Under the pieces are notes generated by a model. The model searched no databases. It was not told where the DNA came from and saw only the letters and a list, made by a program, of their open reading frames with translations. Source: Neptunicella plasticusilytica (GTDB lineage: Bacteria > Pseudomonadota > Gammaproteobacteria > Enterobacterales > Alteromonadaceae). Taken from it: a stretch of DNA of 64,000 nucleotides. Below, piece by piece: positions 44,217 through 53,319 of the stretch; positions within the stretch are counted from its first letter, which is position 1, and the number at the start of each line of letters is the position of its first letter. The position numbers and the translations under genes are program-made. The stretch lies in assembly GCF_047922965.1 (NCBI RefSeq), contig NZ_CP150481.1:682001-746000 (forward strand), given 5' to 3'.

Positions 44217-46769
44217 ATGAAACTTATCCTTGCGATTTTATTCTCATCCTTTGTCAGCCATTACGCGTTTGCCCTGGATACGGAAAACTTTACCCGTCAC
44301 GCCGAGCTTAAATTTGGTGTATCGACTAATTTTGTTAGTCAGGGCCAGTTTGAGGCCTTTGTGGAAATCAACAATCAGTCCAGAACCGCTATTCCTGAAG
44401 GGACTGGTGATTGGCAAATATATATACATTCTGCCCGCCGTATCGTGCAGTCTTTAACCGAGCAAGTCACATTTCAGCGTATACAGGGCGACCTGTACCG
44501 TATTAGCCCAACTGACAAGTTCGCAGGTATCGCACCGGGCAAAACCGTGCGTTTTGGCTACCGCGGCCTCGGGGACATTGCCAGTTACAGTTATTTTATG
44601 CCCAGAGCCTTTATGGTTGACGGTAGTGAGCAACATTTTGTATTCCGTAATACCGACACGGAAACATTTCAATCCTATGTGTTGCCATTTGAACAGCCGC
44701 AACAATATTTGCGATTTAACCAGCCGGTGGATCGGTACGGTTTGAGTAAAGATGATCCTGAGTTTGAGCAGCACTATAAAATGGATGGTCAGACCGACAG
44801 AATTGCTATTGTGCCGACACCTCAGCAGGTTACCAAGTTGGAAGGAAAGGTCCATATTGATTCTGCCTGGACAGTAAAACAACCGGGCGGCCTGGAATTT
44901 GCCAAGGGATATCTTGTTGAGCAGCTAGCCTTTCGAGGGTTGAAATTGGATGCTGATAACCGCCAAGCCGACAGCAATGTTATTGAGCTGTCTTTTGACC
45001 CGTCCATCGACGATGCTGAAGGTTATCGGCTAGTTGCAGATTTGCATACCATCTCAATAAAAGCCAAAACTGAAGCCGGTATTTTCTACGCTGTGCAAAG
45101 TTTGCTGGGGTTATTGCCGTCTAAAACGGTCAAGCAGGTGTTAAGCCTGGATGCGATCGATATTAGTGACCATCCACGTTTTACATGGCGTGGTATGCAT
45201 TATGATATCGCGCGTAACTTTCATGGCAAACAGGCCATTTTCACTTTGCTTGAGCAGATGGGCAGATTCAAGCTGAATAAACTGCACTTACACCTGACCG
45301 ATGATGAAGGATGGCGGCTCGAAATCCCCGGTCTGCCCGAACTGACCGACATAGGTGCACAACGCTGTTTTGATTTGCAGGAACAGGATTGTTTGCTGAC
45401 CCAGTTAGGTAATGGTCCGGGTAAATTGCAAAGTGGCAGTGGTTTTCTTACTACCGATGACTATATTGAGCTGGTGCGTTTTGCCAAACAACGCAACATT
45501 GAAGTGATTCCCGAGATAGACATGCCGGGCCACGCCAGAGCGGCAATAGTGGCAATGAAAGCGCGCTACCAGCGTTTGTTCAGTCAGGGAGATGAACCGG
45601 CGGCCAACCAGTATTTATTGTCTGACTTGCAAGATAAATCTGAGTATCTGTCGGTGCAAAGTTATAGCGATAATGCCATTAACCCCTGCCTGCCTTCGAC
45701 ATTTCATTTTGTCCAAAAAGTGATGTATGAACTGGAAAGAATGCACCGTATGGCAGGCAGTAAACTGAATATCTTCCATATGGGCGGAGACGAGGTAGGT
45801 AAAGGTGCGTGGCAGAAATCGCCTGCCTGTCAGCGGCAGTTTGATTCATTGGCTTCGCCTTTGATGGGCGTGGATGATATCAAGCCCTATTTTGTCAAAA
45901 AGGTAGCTGAACTGGCAGCACAACGGGGGCTGGCTATTGCCGGCTGGGAAGATGGTCTGATGTATAACCGTGACCAGCCTTTTCAGCGCAACGCTATTCC
46001 CAATCAGCAAGTGATTGCTAATGCCTGGGACAACATCTGGGAAGCCGGTGTGTCTGATCGGGCGTATTTGCTGGCGAATGCAGGATATGATGTTGTACTT
46101 TCCTCGGCTACGCATTTGTATTTTGACCATCCTAATGAAGCGTCTCCCTTTGAGCGTGGTTACCACTGGGCAACCCGTTACAGTGACTTATACAAAGTGT
46201 TTTCCTACACACCGGACGACCTTTATGCTAACGCAGCCAGAACCTTGCCAGGTGATAAAATTGACGATCTTGACCATTTAGTTAACAAACATCATGTGGC
46301 ATTGCAGGCGACCGGCAATGTGCTGGGAATTCAGGCCCAGTTATGGTCAGAAACAGTGCGTAGCGAGACGCAAATGGAGAATATGGTGTTTCCGCGAATT
46401 ATCGCCCTGGCAGAGCGAGCCTGGCATAAAGCGGACTGGGAATTACAGCCCAGGAATAAACAATCCTCTGCTTTTGCCAATGATTGGCATGGCTTTTTGC
46501 GTGTACTGATTGAGCATGTGTTGCCAGAGCTGGATCGACAAGGTATTCATTTTTATGTTCCTCCACCCAGAATTAAACAGCAGGGTGATTCCCGGATTGC
46601 CGAGCCGCTCATTGAAGGTCTGGAGGTACTGTATAGTTGTGATAGTGGCCAAAGCTGGAGCCGCGGGCAGCAAGCGTTTTGTGATGATAATAGTCAGGTG
46701 TTGTTCAAAACCCGTTTGGGTAACCAGCATAGTCGTGAAACATCACTGGCTGAGTTGAGTCAGTACTGA
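44217..46769 (+). CDS. Glycoside hydrolase family 20 beta-N-acetylhexosaminidase (chitobiase type), exported
   Basis: Order of domains: signal peptide (LILAILFSSFVSHYAFA), N-terminal carbohydrate-binding-like domain (about residues 20-160), a GH20b domain, the GH20 catalytic barrel (RGMHYDIARNFHGKQAI, LHLHLTDDEGWRLEIPGLPEL, PEIDMPGHARAAI, HMGGDEVGKGAW with the catalytic Asp-Glu pair) and a C-terminal chitobiase domain. The start at 44217 opens the signal peptide; an upstream ATG at 44187 would add ten residues before it. Removes terminal GlcNAc by substrate-assisted catalysis, as in chitobiose breakdown. Confidence 0.95.
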   Translation: MKLILAILFSSFVSHYAFALDTENFTRHAELKFGVSTNFVSQGQFEAFVEINNQSRTAIPEGTGDWQIYIHSARRIVQSLTEQVTFQRIQGDLYRISPTDKFAGIAPGKTVRFGYRGLGDIASYSYFMPRAFMVDGSEQHFVFRNTDTETFQSYVLPFEQPQQYLRFNQPVDRYGLSKDDPEFEQHYKMDGQTDRIAIVPTPQQVTKLEGKVHIDSAWTVKQPGGLEFAKGYLVEQLAFRGLKLDADNRQADSNVIELSFDPSIDDAEGYRLVADLHTISIKAKTEAGIFYAVQSLLGLLPSKTVKQVLSLDAIDISDHPRFTWRGMHYDIARNFHGKQAIFTLLEQMGRFKLNKLHLHLTDDEGWRLEIPGLPELTDIGAQRCFDLQEQDCLLTQLGNGPGKLQSGSGFLTTDDYIELVRFAKQRNIEVIPEIDMPGHARAAIVAMKARYQRLFSQGDEPAANQYLLSDLQDKSEYLSVQSYSDNAINPCLPSTFHFVQKVMYELERMHRMAGSKLNIFHMGGDEVGKGAWQKSPACQRQFDSLASPLMGVDDIKPYFVKKVAELAAQRGLAIAGWEDGLMYNRDQPFQRNAIPNQQVIANAWDNIWEAGVSDRAYLLANAGYDVVLSSATHLYFDHPNEASPFERGYHWATRYSDLYKVFSYTPDDLYANAARTLPGDKIDDLDHLVNKHHVALQATGNVLGIQAQLWSETVRSETQMENMVFPRIIALAERAWHKADWELQPRNKQSSAFANDWHGFLRVLIEHVLPELDRQGIHFYVPPPRIKQQGDSRIAEPLIEGLEVLYSCDSGQSWSRGQQAFCDDNSQVLFKTRLGNQHSRETSLAELSQY

Positions 46770-46811
46770 TGGTAGACTGCGTGGTTATTGTCACTTATCC
46801 AGGCTAATTGA

Positions 46812-48371
46812 ATGCATCTTGAGCAGTTGGAAGAAAAAGCACGACTGGCACTTATCCAGGGACGGGATCAGCAAGCCTATGAGTGCTTGCAGACTATGCT
46901 GGCAACCGATGAAAACAATGATAAAGCCTATTATCTGCTCAGTAGCCTGGCGCATAAATATGCCAATTATCGTCAAGAGTTGCAGATGCTGGACTCCGCG
47001 ATTGCACTACAACCTGCAATCATTGATTACCAGGTTTATCGGGCTCGGGCACTGGCGCTGGCAGGGGAAACTGACAAGGCCAAAATGCAACTGGATCAAC
47101 TGGGGTTGCAAACTACCAGCCAACCCGCATTGATTGATGCCATTGCCACCACCTATAACCGCCTGAATTTGTATGCTATTGCCTGCCAGTGGTTCGAGAA
47201 ACTGGTCCAGGTTGATGATGCTAATCCATATAGCCTGTTCAATTTGGCCACCTGTTATAAATTTTGCGGGCAATTTGAACGGGCGCAGCAAGCTTACACT
47301 AAGGCCGTTGAGCTTAAACCGGATTATTACAAGGCCCAGGCCGCCATCTCGCAACTGGGGCACGCTCTTGACCCGGCCGAAAGGGTCAAATGTCTCGAAT
47401 CATTAAGACAAATGCAGCCGCATCTCGATGCCCGGTTACACTTGGCCCATGCCTTGTCGAAAGAATATGACAGCATGGGGCAGTTTGATCACGCATTTAA
47501 AATCTTGAAAGACGCCAAATCAGCAGTCAAAACACAACTCGATTATCAGTTTTCGTCCGATCAACAGCGTTTTGACGCGATTCAACAAGGCTTGATTAAT
47601 ACTGACGATCATAAGCCCGCTGAGTTAAGTAACCTGTTTGTTGTCGGTATGCCGAGAACTGGCACAACCTTGCTTGAACGCATTCTGTCGGCGCATGCTA
47701 ACGTCGTGTCGGCCGGAGAGTTGTATCAATTCAGCATGGCGGTAAAGCAGGTGACTGGCGTGGCTGAACGCTGTTTTGCGCCTGCGCCATGTTTGGCGGC
47801 TATCCAGCCCGATCAGTTGGAAAAAATAGGTCAACTTTATCAACAACGTACTGACTATTTTGGTGAAAACGGGCAAATTTTACTGGATAAACTGCCACTG
47901 AATATTTTGTATGCCCCGCATATTCTGGCTGCGTTACCCAATGCGATTATGGTCTGTCTGGATCGCCATCCTCTGGATACTATTGTCAGCAATTATCGGC
48001 AACTATTCAGTTTTGAAGATGAAGCAACACGCTATTCTCTGGATGGCCGGGATACTGCCCGTTTTTATCTGCAGTTCAGACAGTTGATGGATCTGTTGCG
48101 CAACCATTTCCCACAACGATTTTATGTAATTAACTACGACAAGCTGGTGACCGAGCCGCTCGATGAAGCGAAAAAACTCTTTGCATTCTGCAAGTTGGAA
48201 TGGAACGACGGCTACCTCAACATTGAGCTAAATGATGCTCCGGTGGCGACTGCCAGTTCAGTCCAGGTGCGGAATAAAATTAGTCCAAAATCTGTTGGAC
48301 AATGGCAGCGCTACGAACAGCAGTTAAGCGAGGTAAAAGATATCCTCGTCCGCAACGACATTCACTTCTAA
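46812..48371 (+). CDS. TPR-domain sulfotransferase, 519 aa
   Basis: The first about 260 residues are tetratricopeptide-like helical repeats (AYYLLSSLAHKY, YSLFNLATCYKFCGQFERAQ, AYTKAVELKPDYYKAQ). A sulfotransferase domain follows, with the PAPS 5'-phosphosulfate loop VVGMPRTGTTLLERIL and a later VCLDRHPLDTIVSNYRQLF segment that should contact the 3'-phosphate. TPR-sulfotransferases are frequent beside TBDRs in marine gammaproteobacteria; the acceptor is unknown. It follows GH20 on the same strand and converges by four bases with the AraC gene. Confidence 0.88.
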   Translation: MHLEQLEEKARLALIQGRDQQAYECLQTMLATDENNDKAYYLLSSLAHKYANYRQELQMLDSAIALQPAIIDYQVYRARALALAGETDKAKMQLDQLGLQTTSQPALIDAIATTYNRLNLYAIACQWFEKLVQVDDANPYSLFNLATCYKFCGQFERAQQAYTKAVELKPDYYKAQAAISQLGHALDPAERVKCLESLRQMQPHLDARLHLAHALSKEYDSMGQFDHAFKILKDAKSAVKTQLDYQFSSDQQRFDAIQQGLINTDDHKPAELSNLFVVGMPRTGTTLLERILSAHANVVSAGELYQFSMAVKQVTGVAERCFAPAPCLAAIQPDQLEKIGQLYQQRTDYFGENGQILLDKLPLNILYAPHILAALPNAIMVCLDRHPLDTIVSNYRQLFSFEDEATRYSLDGRDTARFYLQFRQLMDLLRNHFPQRFYVINYDKLVTEPLDEAKKLFAFCKLEWNDGYLNIELNDAPVATASSVQVRNKISPKSVGQWQRYEQQLSEVKDILVRNDIHF

Positions 48372-49498
48372 CCGGACGATTTGTGCGACATATGTGTGGT
48401 TCGGTATTCGCTAGGCGACAAGTCGGTTAAACGTTTAAAAAATCGCTGAAAAGCAGATTTGCTGTTAAACCCGGACTCCAGCAAGATGTCCATGATCGAC
48501 ATATCCGCATATTGCGGATCGGCCAGATAACGCTTGGCCTCTTCCACCCGATAAGAATTGATAAACTCGAAGAAATTGGTGCCGAATTCACGGTTGATGG
48601 CAAAAGACACATCTCTGGCTGGCAGGTTAATTTTGTCGGCAAACTGTTCAATATTAATACTTTGGTTGAGATAGAGTTTATCGGTGTTTATGCCAGTCAT
48701 AATGCCATCAATGATGTGTTTCAGATTACCTGAAATGTCGCTGGCTCTTGAATGCTTGCGGGTCAAGGTCAGCTTTTGGGCATGCGACGCACTGTAAAAG
48801 AATAGGGCTATTAGCAGACCAAAGTTGAGGTAGTTTTCGGTAACGCCATAAGGGAGTCGATATACCAGAGCCAGAATACTCAGGATCACCGACCAGCAAC
48901 TGGTGCCGATAAAGGCTAAAGTGAGCAAATACAGCCAGATAATGGCCTGTTCATTAACATCAGAGTTATCAGATACAACCGACTTGTGGTAACGGTGCAC
49001 AATCAGCAAACCAAACACAAAATAGGCCAAAGGTACCAGTTTTAGCGACCACCAGATCATGTCTGTGGTGAGATAAGCTGCCCGATCAATGCCAAAGGTA
49101 TCCAGTCTCATCAGATTGATATCAACACTAAAAAAGTACAGGCAACCAAATACAATCAATATCGGGATTAGATGGAATAAATTGCGTTGGGATAAACTGA
49201 AATCCTGATGAGTAATACTGCCAACATACAGCACCAGCAGAGGGCCTTTTATGATAGTGGAAAAACTGTACAGATAGGGGACCAGCTTTTCGATCCAGGC
49301 GGGCTTGGGCAGATATTCATTCCAGATAAGCATGACGCCAATATCAGATATGGCGATAGAGATAAAAAACGCGCTAAGTAAATATTTTGACAGCTTATTT
49401 TTGGCCGCAATAACGGATTGAAACAGTGCCAGTATAATACTCAAACCAATAGAGAGAATTAATATTACATCATTAATATTAAAATAAAGTTCAGTCAT
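48368..49498 (-). CDS. Membrane-anchored AraC-family transcriptional regulator, 376 aa
   Basis: Residues about 1-245 are seven hydrophobic helices (for example ILILSIGLSIILALFQS and FHLIPILIVFGCLYFF). Residues about 265-370 are the AraC double helix-turn-helix (INIEQFADKINLPARDVSFA; SIMDILLESGFNSKSAFQRFFKRLTDLSPSEYR). Membrane AraC regulators of this layout are common next to carbohydrate loci in Alteromonadales and presumably sense a signal in the membrane or periplasm. Likely controls the adjacent TBDR/GH20 or TBDR/GH28 genes. Confidence 0.92.
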   Translation of the reverse strand: MTELYFNINDVILILSIGLSIILALFQSVIAAKNKLSKYLLSAFFISIAISDIGVMLIWNEYLPKPAWIEKLVPYLYSFSTIIKGPLLVLYVGSITHQDFSLSQRNLFHLIPILIVFGCLYFFSVDINLMRLDTFGIDRAAYLTTDMIWWSLKLVPLAYFVFGLLIVHRYHKSVVSDNSDVNEQAIIWLYLLTLAFIGTSCWSVILSILALVYRLPYGVTENYLNFGLLIALFFYSASHAQKLTLTRKHSRASDISGNLKHIIDGIMTGINTDKLYLNQSINIEQFADKINLPARDVSFAINREFGTNFFEFINSYRVEEAKRYLADPQYADMSIMDILLESGFNSKSAFQRFFKRLTDLSPSEYRTTHMSHKSSG

Positions 49499-49637
49499 TT
49501 TTATTGTAATTGTTCGACCTTATTGGCAGGCGATCAGGGTTGAATTCGATATTGTTATCAGCTGAACAATATAACGGACAGTCTATCAGCAATGAAGAAG
49601 GTGGACCAAGCTCCCGATACTAAAGTTTTGCCAAAAT

Positions 49638-50150
49638 TTAACTCAGACCTTTCCAGCTGCGATGATGGTTGGCTTCCTTGGTTAGACTCACTACTTCAGT
49701 ATGAGCGATACGATCTTGTAAAGACTGCTTGTGCTTAAAATCAAATAGTACCAGCAGGGTTCCTAAACCCAGCAATGAACTGAGCATTCGCAGTAAAATA
49801 CGCGGGTAGGTTAAGGGTTGGTCGGTGGTGCTCAGTATTCGTAAACGCCAGGCGCGCATGCCAATGGTTTGGCCGCCATTGCGCCAAAACCACATAAAAA
49901 AGCCGGTAACCCATAATCCGACCCATACCTGGATGGCCGTTCTGGTTAGGAGCGAATTTTGAATAAAGTCACTGGCATGTTCCGCGCCGCGCATATCGAT
50001 AACGCCGTTCTCCAACAAAATAACCAACGGCAGAATTATCGCCATGGCTGCACACATCCCCACTGCCACCGCGACCAGAAGGTCGTAAACCATTGCGGCC
50101 AAGCGTCTGAAAAATCCTGCTCTGGGAAAGGTATTAACTGAATCGGACAT
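49638..50150 (-). CDS. RDD-family inner-membrane protein
   Basis: The RDD motif region (AGFFRRLAAMVYDLLVAVAVG) and three to four hydrophobic segments identify the family; GGQTIGMRAWRLRIL and LLGLGTLLVLFDFKHKQSLQDRI are typical. The ATG at 50150 is preferred over a TTG at 50165. RDD proteins are small membrane proteins, some implicated in ion transport; no specific role is evident here. Confidence 0.88.
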   Translation of the reverse strand: MSDSVNTFPRAGFFRRLAAMVYDLLVAVAVGMCAAMAIILPLVILLENGVIDMRGAEHASDFIQNSLLTRTAIQVWVGLWVTGFFMWFWRNGGQTIGMRAWRLRILSTTDQPLTYPRILLRMLSSLLGLGTLLVLFDFKHKQSLQDRIAHTEVVSLTKEANHHRSWKGLS

Positions 50151-50165
50151 AAAAAAATCTGGCAA

Positions 50166-50541
50166 TAAAAGGAGGCAGAAGTGTACCAGTATATTGTCGC
50201 TATATTAAACATTCGCGCAGTCAGGCAATTATAAATAACCAGTATGTACCAATAATATCTTTATTAATCAGTTCATTAGCGTGATTTTGAAATGACTCTT
50301 GAGCCAGTGAATTGCTGCGCATATTAAAACAAAATATTCATATATGGAGTTTTTGACCAACAATCGTTGTTGTCCAAGATGAAATTTCATAACCTAAAAA
50401 TTACATTTACTTAACAAGTGGATGTTTTTTTTAACTTAAATTGCCACCGGTAGCATAAATGCTTGAATGCTTAAGCAAAATCTAAAAAAGTGCGGCGTGA
50501 TCGGGGCAATAAGGGACAACACAACAAATGAGGTGGTTCAC
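50166..50541. promoter_or_regulatory. Regulatory region upstream of the GH28-locus TBDR
   Basis: About 376 AT-rich bases. A perfect inverted repeat CAACAA-TCG-TTGTTG at 50358-50372 is a candidate operator about 170 bases before the receptor start. GAGGTGG before the ATG at 50542 is the ribosome site. No gene is seen; the short frame starting at 50467 is read as leader. Confidence 0.45.
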
Positions 50542-53250
50542 ATGCAACCAAAATTTCAATACAACAAACTCGTAGCCAGCATTGGCTTAATCTTGGGTAT
50601 TTATTCGACTCCCCAGGCTTTCGCACAAGACAACACTGCAGTGCAAACTCAGGATGAAGATAGCCTTGAGGTGATAGAAGTATCCGGATTTCGCGGATCA
50701 TTAAATAAAGCGCTGGCAACCAAGCGTACGTCGGTGAATGCCAAAGAATCTATCGTGGCAGAAGATATTGGTAAGTTTCCGGATTTGAATATTGCTGAAT
50801 CTTTACAACGGGTGCCCGGCGTGGCGATTTCTCGTGAAGGGGGAGAGGGACGCCAGATAACCCTGCGTGGTTTGGGGCCATCTTTTACCCGCACCACGTT
50901 AAATGGCATGGAAGTACCGGCCAGTACCGACGGAACCGACTCTGGCGGTGGGGTTAACGGCGGACGGGCATTTGACTTCAATGTGTTCGCCTCCGAATTA
51001 TTTAATCGGGTCGATATTCAAAAAGCACCAACCGCAGCCATGGAAGAGGGCGGAATCGCCGGTACCGTGGATATGTATTCGGCCAAACCTTTTGACAATC
51101 CCGGTTTCCATGTGGCGGCGTCAGGCCAGGGTAGCTATAACGATGTTACCGGGGATGTTGATCCGCGTCTGGCAGTGATGTTAAGTAATACTTTTGCTGA
51201 CGATAAACTGGGTGTGTTGTTTTCTGTAGCCAAGTCTGACCGCACTGTGCGTCAGGAAGGTTATGGTACCGTGCGCTGGACCACGCCGGTTAAAGACGGC
51301 GGTGGTATCTATGCCGATACCAGCAACACCATTGTAAACGGTACGCCGGATGTCGGGAGCTGTGAAGTCGATGAGGTTGCTGTAGATCCTATCAACTGTT
51401 TATGGACTCCACGTTTACCTCGCCCCGATTTTTTTGGTAATGAACAGGAACGCCTGGGTTTTACCGGTTCAATCCAGTATGCCCCGTCCGACAATCTGGT
51501 GCTGACTTTCGATACCTTGCATTCAACGCTGGATAATGAGCGTACGATGTACAACTTCTTTGAAATGTTCCGCAGTACCTTTAGTGAAATTACCCCAACT
51601 GAAATTACCATTGCCCCCAATGGCAGACAGGTGTTGGCAGGTACTTACGACGGGATCAAATCACGGATTGAAAGTCGCCAACAAATTTCTTCTACCGATT
51701 TTAGCCAGTATGTTTTTTCCGCTGAGTATTTTGCGACGGATAATCTTAAAGTTAATGCTATGTGGGGCACTGCAGAATCGGATGCCCGCTCCGAACAGTA
51801 TCGTTACAACATGACCAACAATACTGCCCATACCTTCAGTTTTGATTTTAGTAATAATGCCAATGTTCCTGTCGTGGATCATGGTTACGATACTGATGAT
51901 GCCAGTATGTATGACCTTAGTGATGGTCGCTTACGCGCTACTGATGTGTTGCGTCAGAATGACACCGGTAAGATTGACCTGACTTACACTGCTGATTTGG
52001 TCACCATTAAAACCGGTTTGGCTATCAACGATCGCACAGTGTCCTACGCAGAAGAACAGATTAACGGCTTCCCGGATCAAAGTTCGGCTGACGGCTTTGC
52101 GCATATGATCCCTTATGATGATTTTGGCAACGGTTTTGATGGGCCGCTGGAAAGCTTTATTGTGGCGGATTTTGCCGCGATTGAATCACAACTGCTGGAT
52201 AAAACCTGGGTTCCTCGCAGTGCACAAAGCTGGGAAGTACAGGAGAAAACGCTTGCCGGTTACCTGGAGCTGAATTCCGAGTTTGATATTGGTGATATGG
52301 TGCTACGCAGTAACTTCGGTTTCCGTTATGTGGATACCGAAACCACCTCTTCGGGCTTTATCCAGCAAGATACAGTCAGTATCACCAATGACTACGACAA
52401 CTTTTTACCGGCGATGAATTTGGCCCTGGACGTGACAGATGAAGTGGTAGTGCGCTTTGGCGTCTCTCGCTCCATGACGCGGCCGAGCTTAAGTTCACTG
52501 AATCCGGGTAATCCGTCGTTTTCTTATATTAACGGCACGGTTAGTGCGGGTAACCCCTTCCTTGACCCCTTTACGTCCAACAATGTGGATGTAGGTTTTG
52601 AATGGTACTTTGCCGAAGAATCATTGTTGGCGGCGACTATTTTTTATAAAGATATTGAAACCTTTATTGAAAATTCATCTGAAGAGCGTTTAGTCGATCC
52701 GGCCTATTATCCGTTTATTGACTCTGATCCTCAGTATGACCCGCAAATTGCGCTGGACCCGCGCACAGTGCCCTATACCCACAATTCACCGGTTAATGGC
52801 GAAGGTACCGACTTGAACGGTTTTGAGATTATTTATCAGCAACCCTTCAGCTTTTTGCCAGAACCCTTTGACGGTCTAGGAGCGGTAGCTAACTACACCA
52901 AAGTGTCATCCGGTGAAATTACCGGGTTGTCGAAAAATTCCTACAACGCCACCTTGTACTACGAAAAAGACAACTATGGCGCACGGATCTCGGTCAACAA
53001 GCGTGATGACTATATTACCAGCTATAGCGGTAGTAATGGTAACGCCGAAGAAGCCACCACAGGCCCGACCCATGTGGACTTCTCATCTTTCTATAACGTC
53101 AATGATAACCTCACCATCACCTTCGAGATTATCAACCTGACTGACGAATATGAGCGTCTGTTTACCACCGGTGACGGTGATCTGGATCTGATGCGTGAAT
53201 ACAACCACACAGGTACCCAATATCTGTTTGGTGCGCGTTACTCCATGTAA
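50542..53250 (+). CDS. TonB-dependent outer-membrane receptor beside GH28
   Basis: The chosen ATG at 50542 has GAGGTGG upstream and opens a signal peptide ending at AFAQ; an open frame 25 codons longer has no signal. The TonB box (LEVIEVSGFRGSL), plug (DIGKFPDLNIAESLQRVPGV, GRQITLRGLGPSFTRTTLNG, MEEGGIAGTVDM) and barrel to a C-terminal GARYSM match TIGR01782-type receptors. It precedes a GH28 gene, so pectin- or uronate-type oligosaccharides are the likely cargo. Confidence 0.95.
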   Translation: MQPKFQYNKLVASIGLILGIYSTPQAFAQDNTAVQTQDEDSLEVIEVSGFRGSLNKALATKRTSVNAKESIVAEDIGKFPDLNIAESLQRVPGVAISREGGEGRQITLRGLGPSFTRTTLNGMEVPASTDGTDSGGGVNGGRAFDFNVFASELFNRVDIQKAPTAAMEEGGIAGTVDMYSAKPFDNPGFHVAASGQGSYNDVTGDVDPRLAVMLSNTFADDKLGVLFSVAKSDRTVRQEGYGTVRWTTPVKDGGGIYADTSNTIVNGTPDVGSCEVDEVAVDPINCLWTPRLPRPDFFGNEQERLGFTGSIQYAPSDNLVLTFDTLHSTLDNERTMYNFFEMFRSTFSEITPTEITIAPNGRQVLAGTYDGIKSRIESRQQISSTDFSQYVFSAEYFATDNLKVNAMWGTAESDARSEQYRYNMTNNTAHTFSFDFSNNANVPVVDHGYDTDDASMYDLSDGRLRATDVLRQNDTGKIDLTYTADLVTIKTGLAINDRTVSYAEEQINGFPDQSSADGFAHMIPYDDFGNGFDGPLESFIVADFAAIESQLLDKTWVPRSAQSWEVQEKTLAGYLELNSEFDIGDMVLRSNFGFRYVDTETTSSGFIQQDTVSITNDYDNFLPAMNLALDVTDEVVVRFGVSRSMTRPSLSSLNPGNPSFSYINGTVSAGNPFLDPFTSNNVDVGFEWYFAEESLLAATIFYKDIETFIENSSEERLVDPAYYPFIDSDPQYDPQIALDPRTVPYTHNSPVNGEGTDLNGFEIIYQQPFSFLPEPFDGLGAVANYTKVSSGEITGLSKNSYNATLYYEKDNYGARISVNKRDDYITSYSGSNGNAEEATTGPTHVDFSSFYNVNDNLTITFEIINLTDEYERLFTTGDGDLDLMREYNHTGTQYLFGARYSM

Positions 53251-53260
53251 CCCGCGAATG

Positions 53261-53296
53261 GCCCTGTTGCTATAGCATTAGCGACAGGGCTTTTTT
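53261..53296 (+). terminator. Terminator/attenuator between TBDR and GH28
   Basis: Stem GCCCTGTTGC (53261-53270) / GCGACAGGGC (53281-53290) followed by six Ts. The GH28 start lies only 24 bases on, so partial read-through would make this a step-down between receptor and enzyme. Confidence 0.9.
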
Positions 53297-53319
53297 GTAT
53301 CTGGAACAAGAGAAATACT

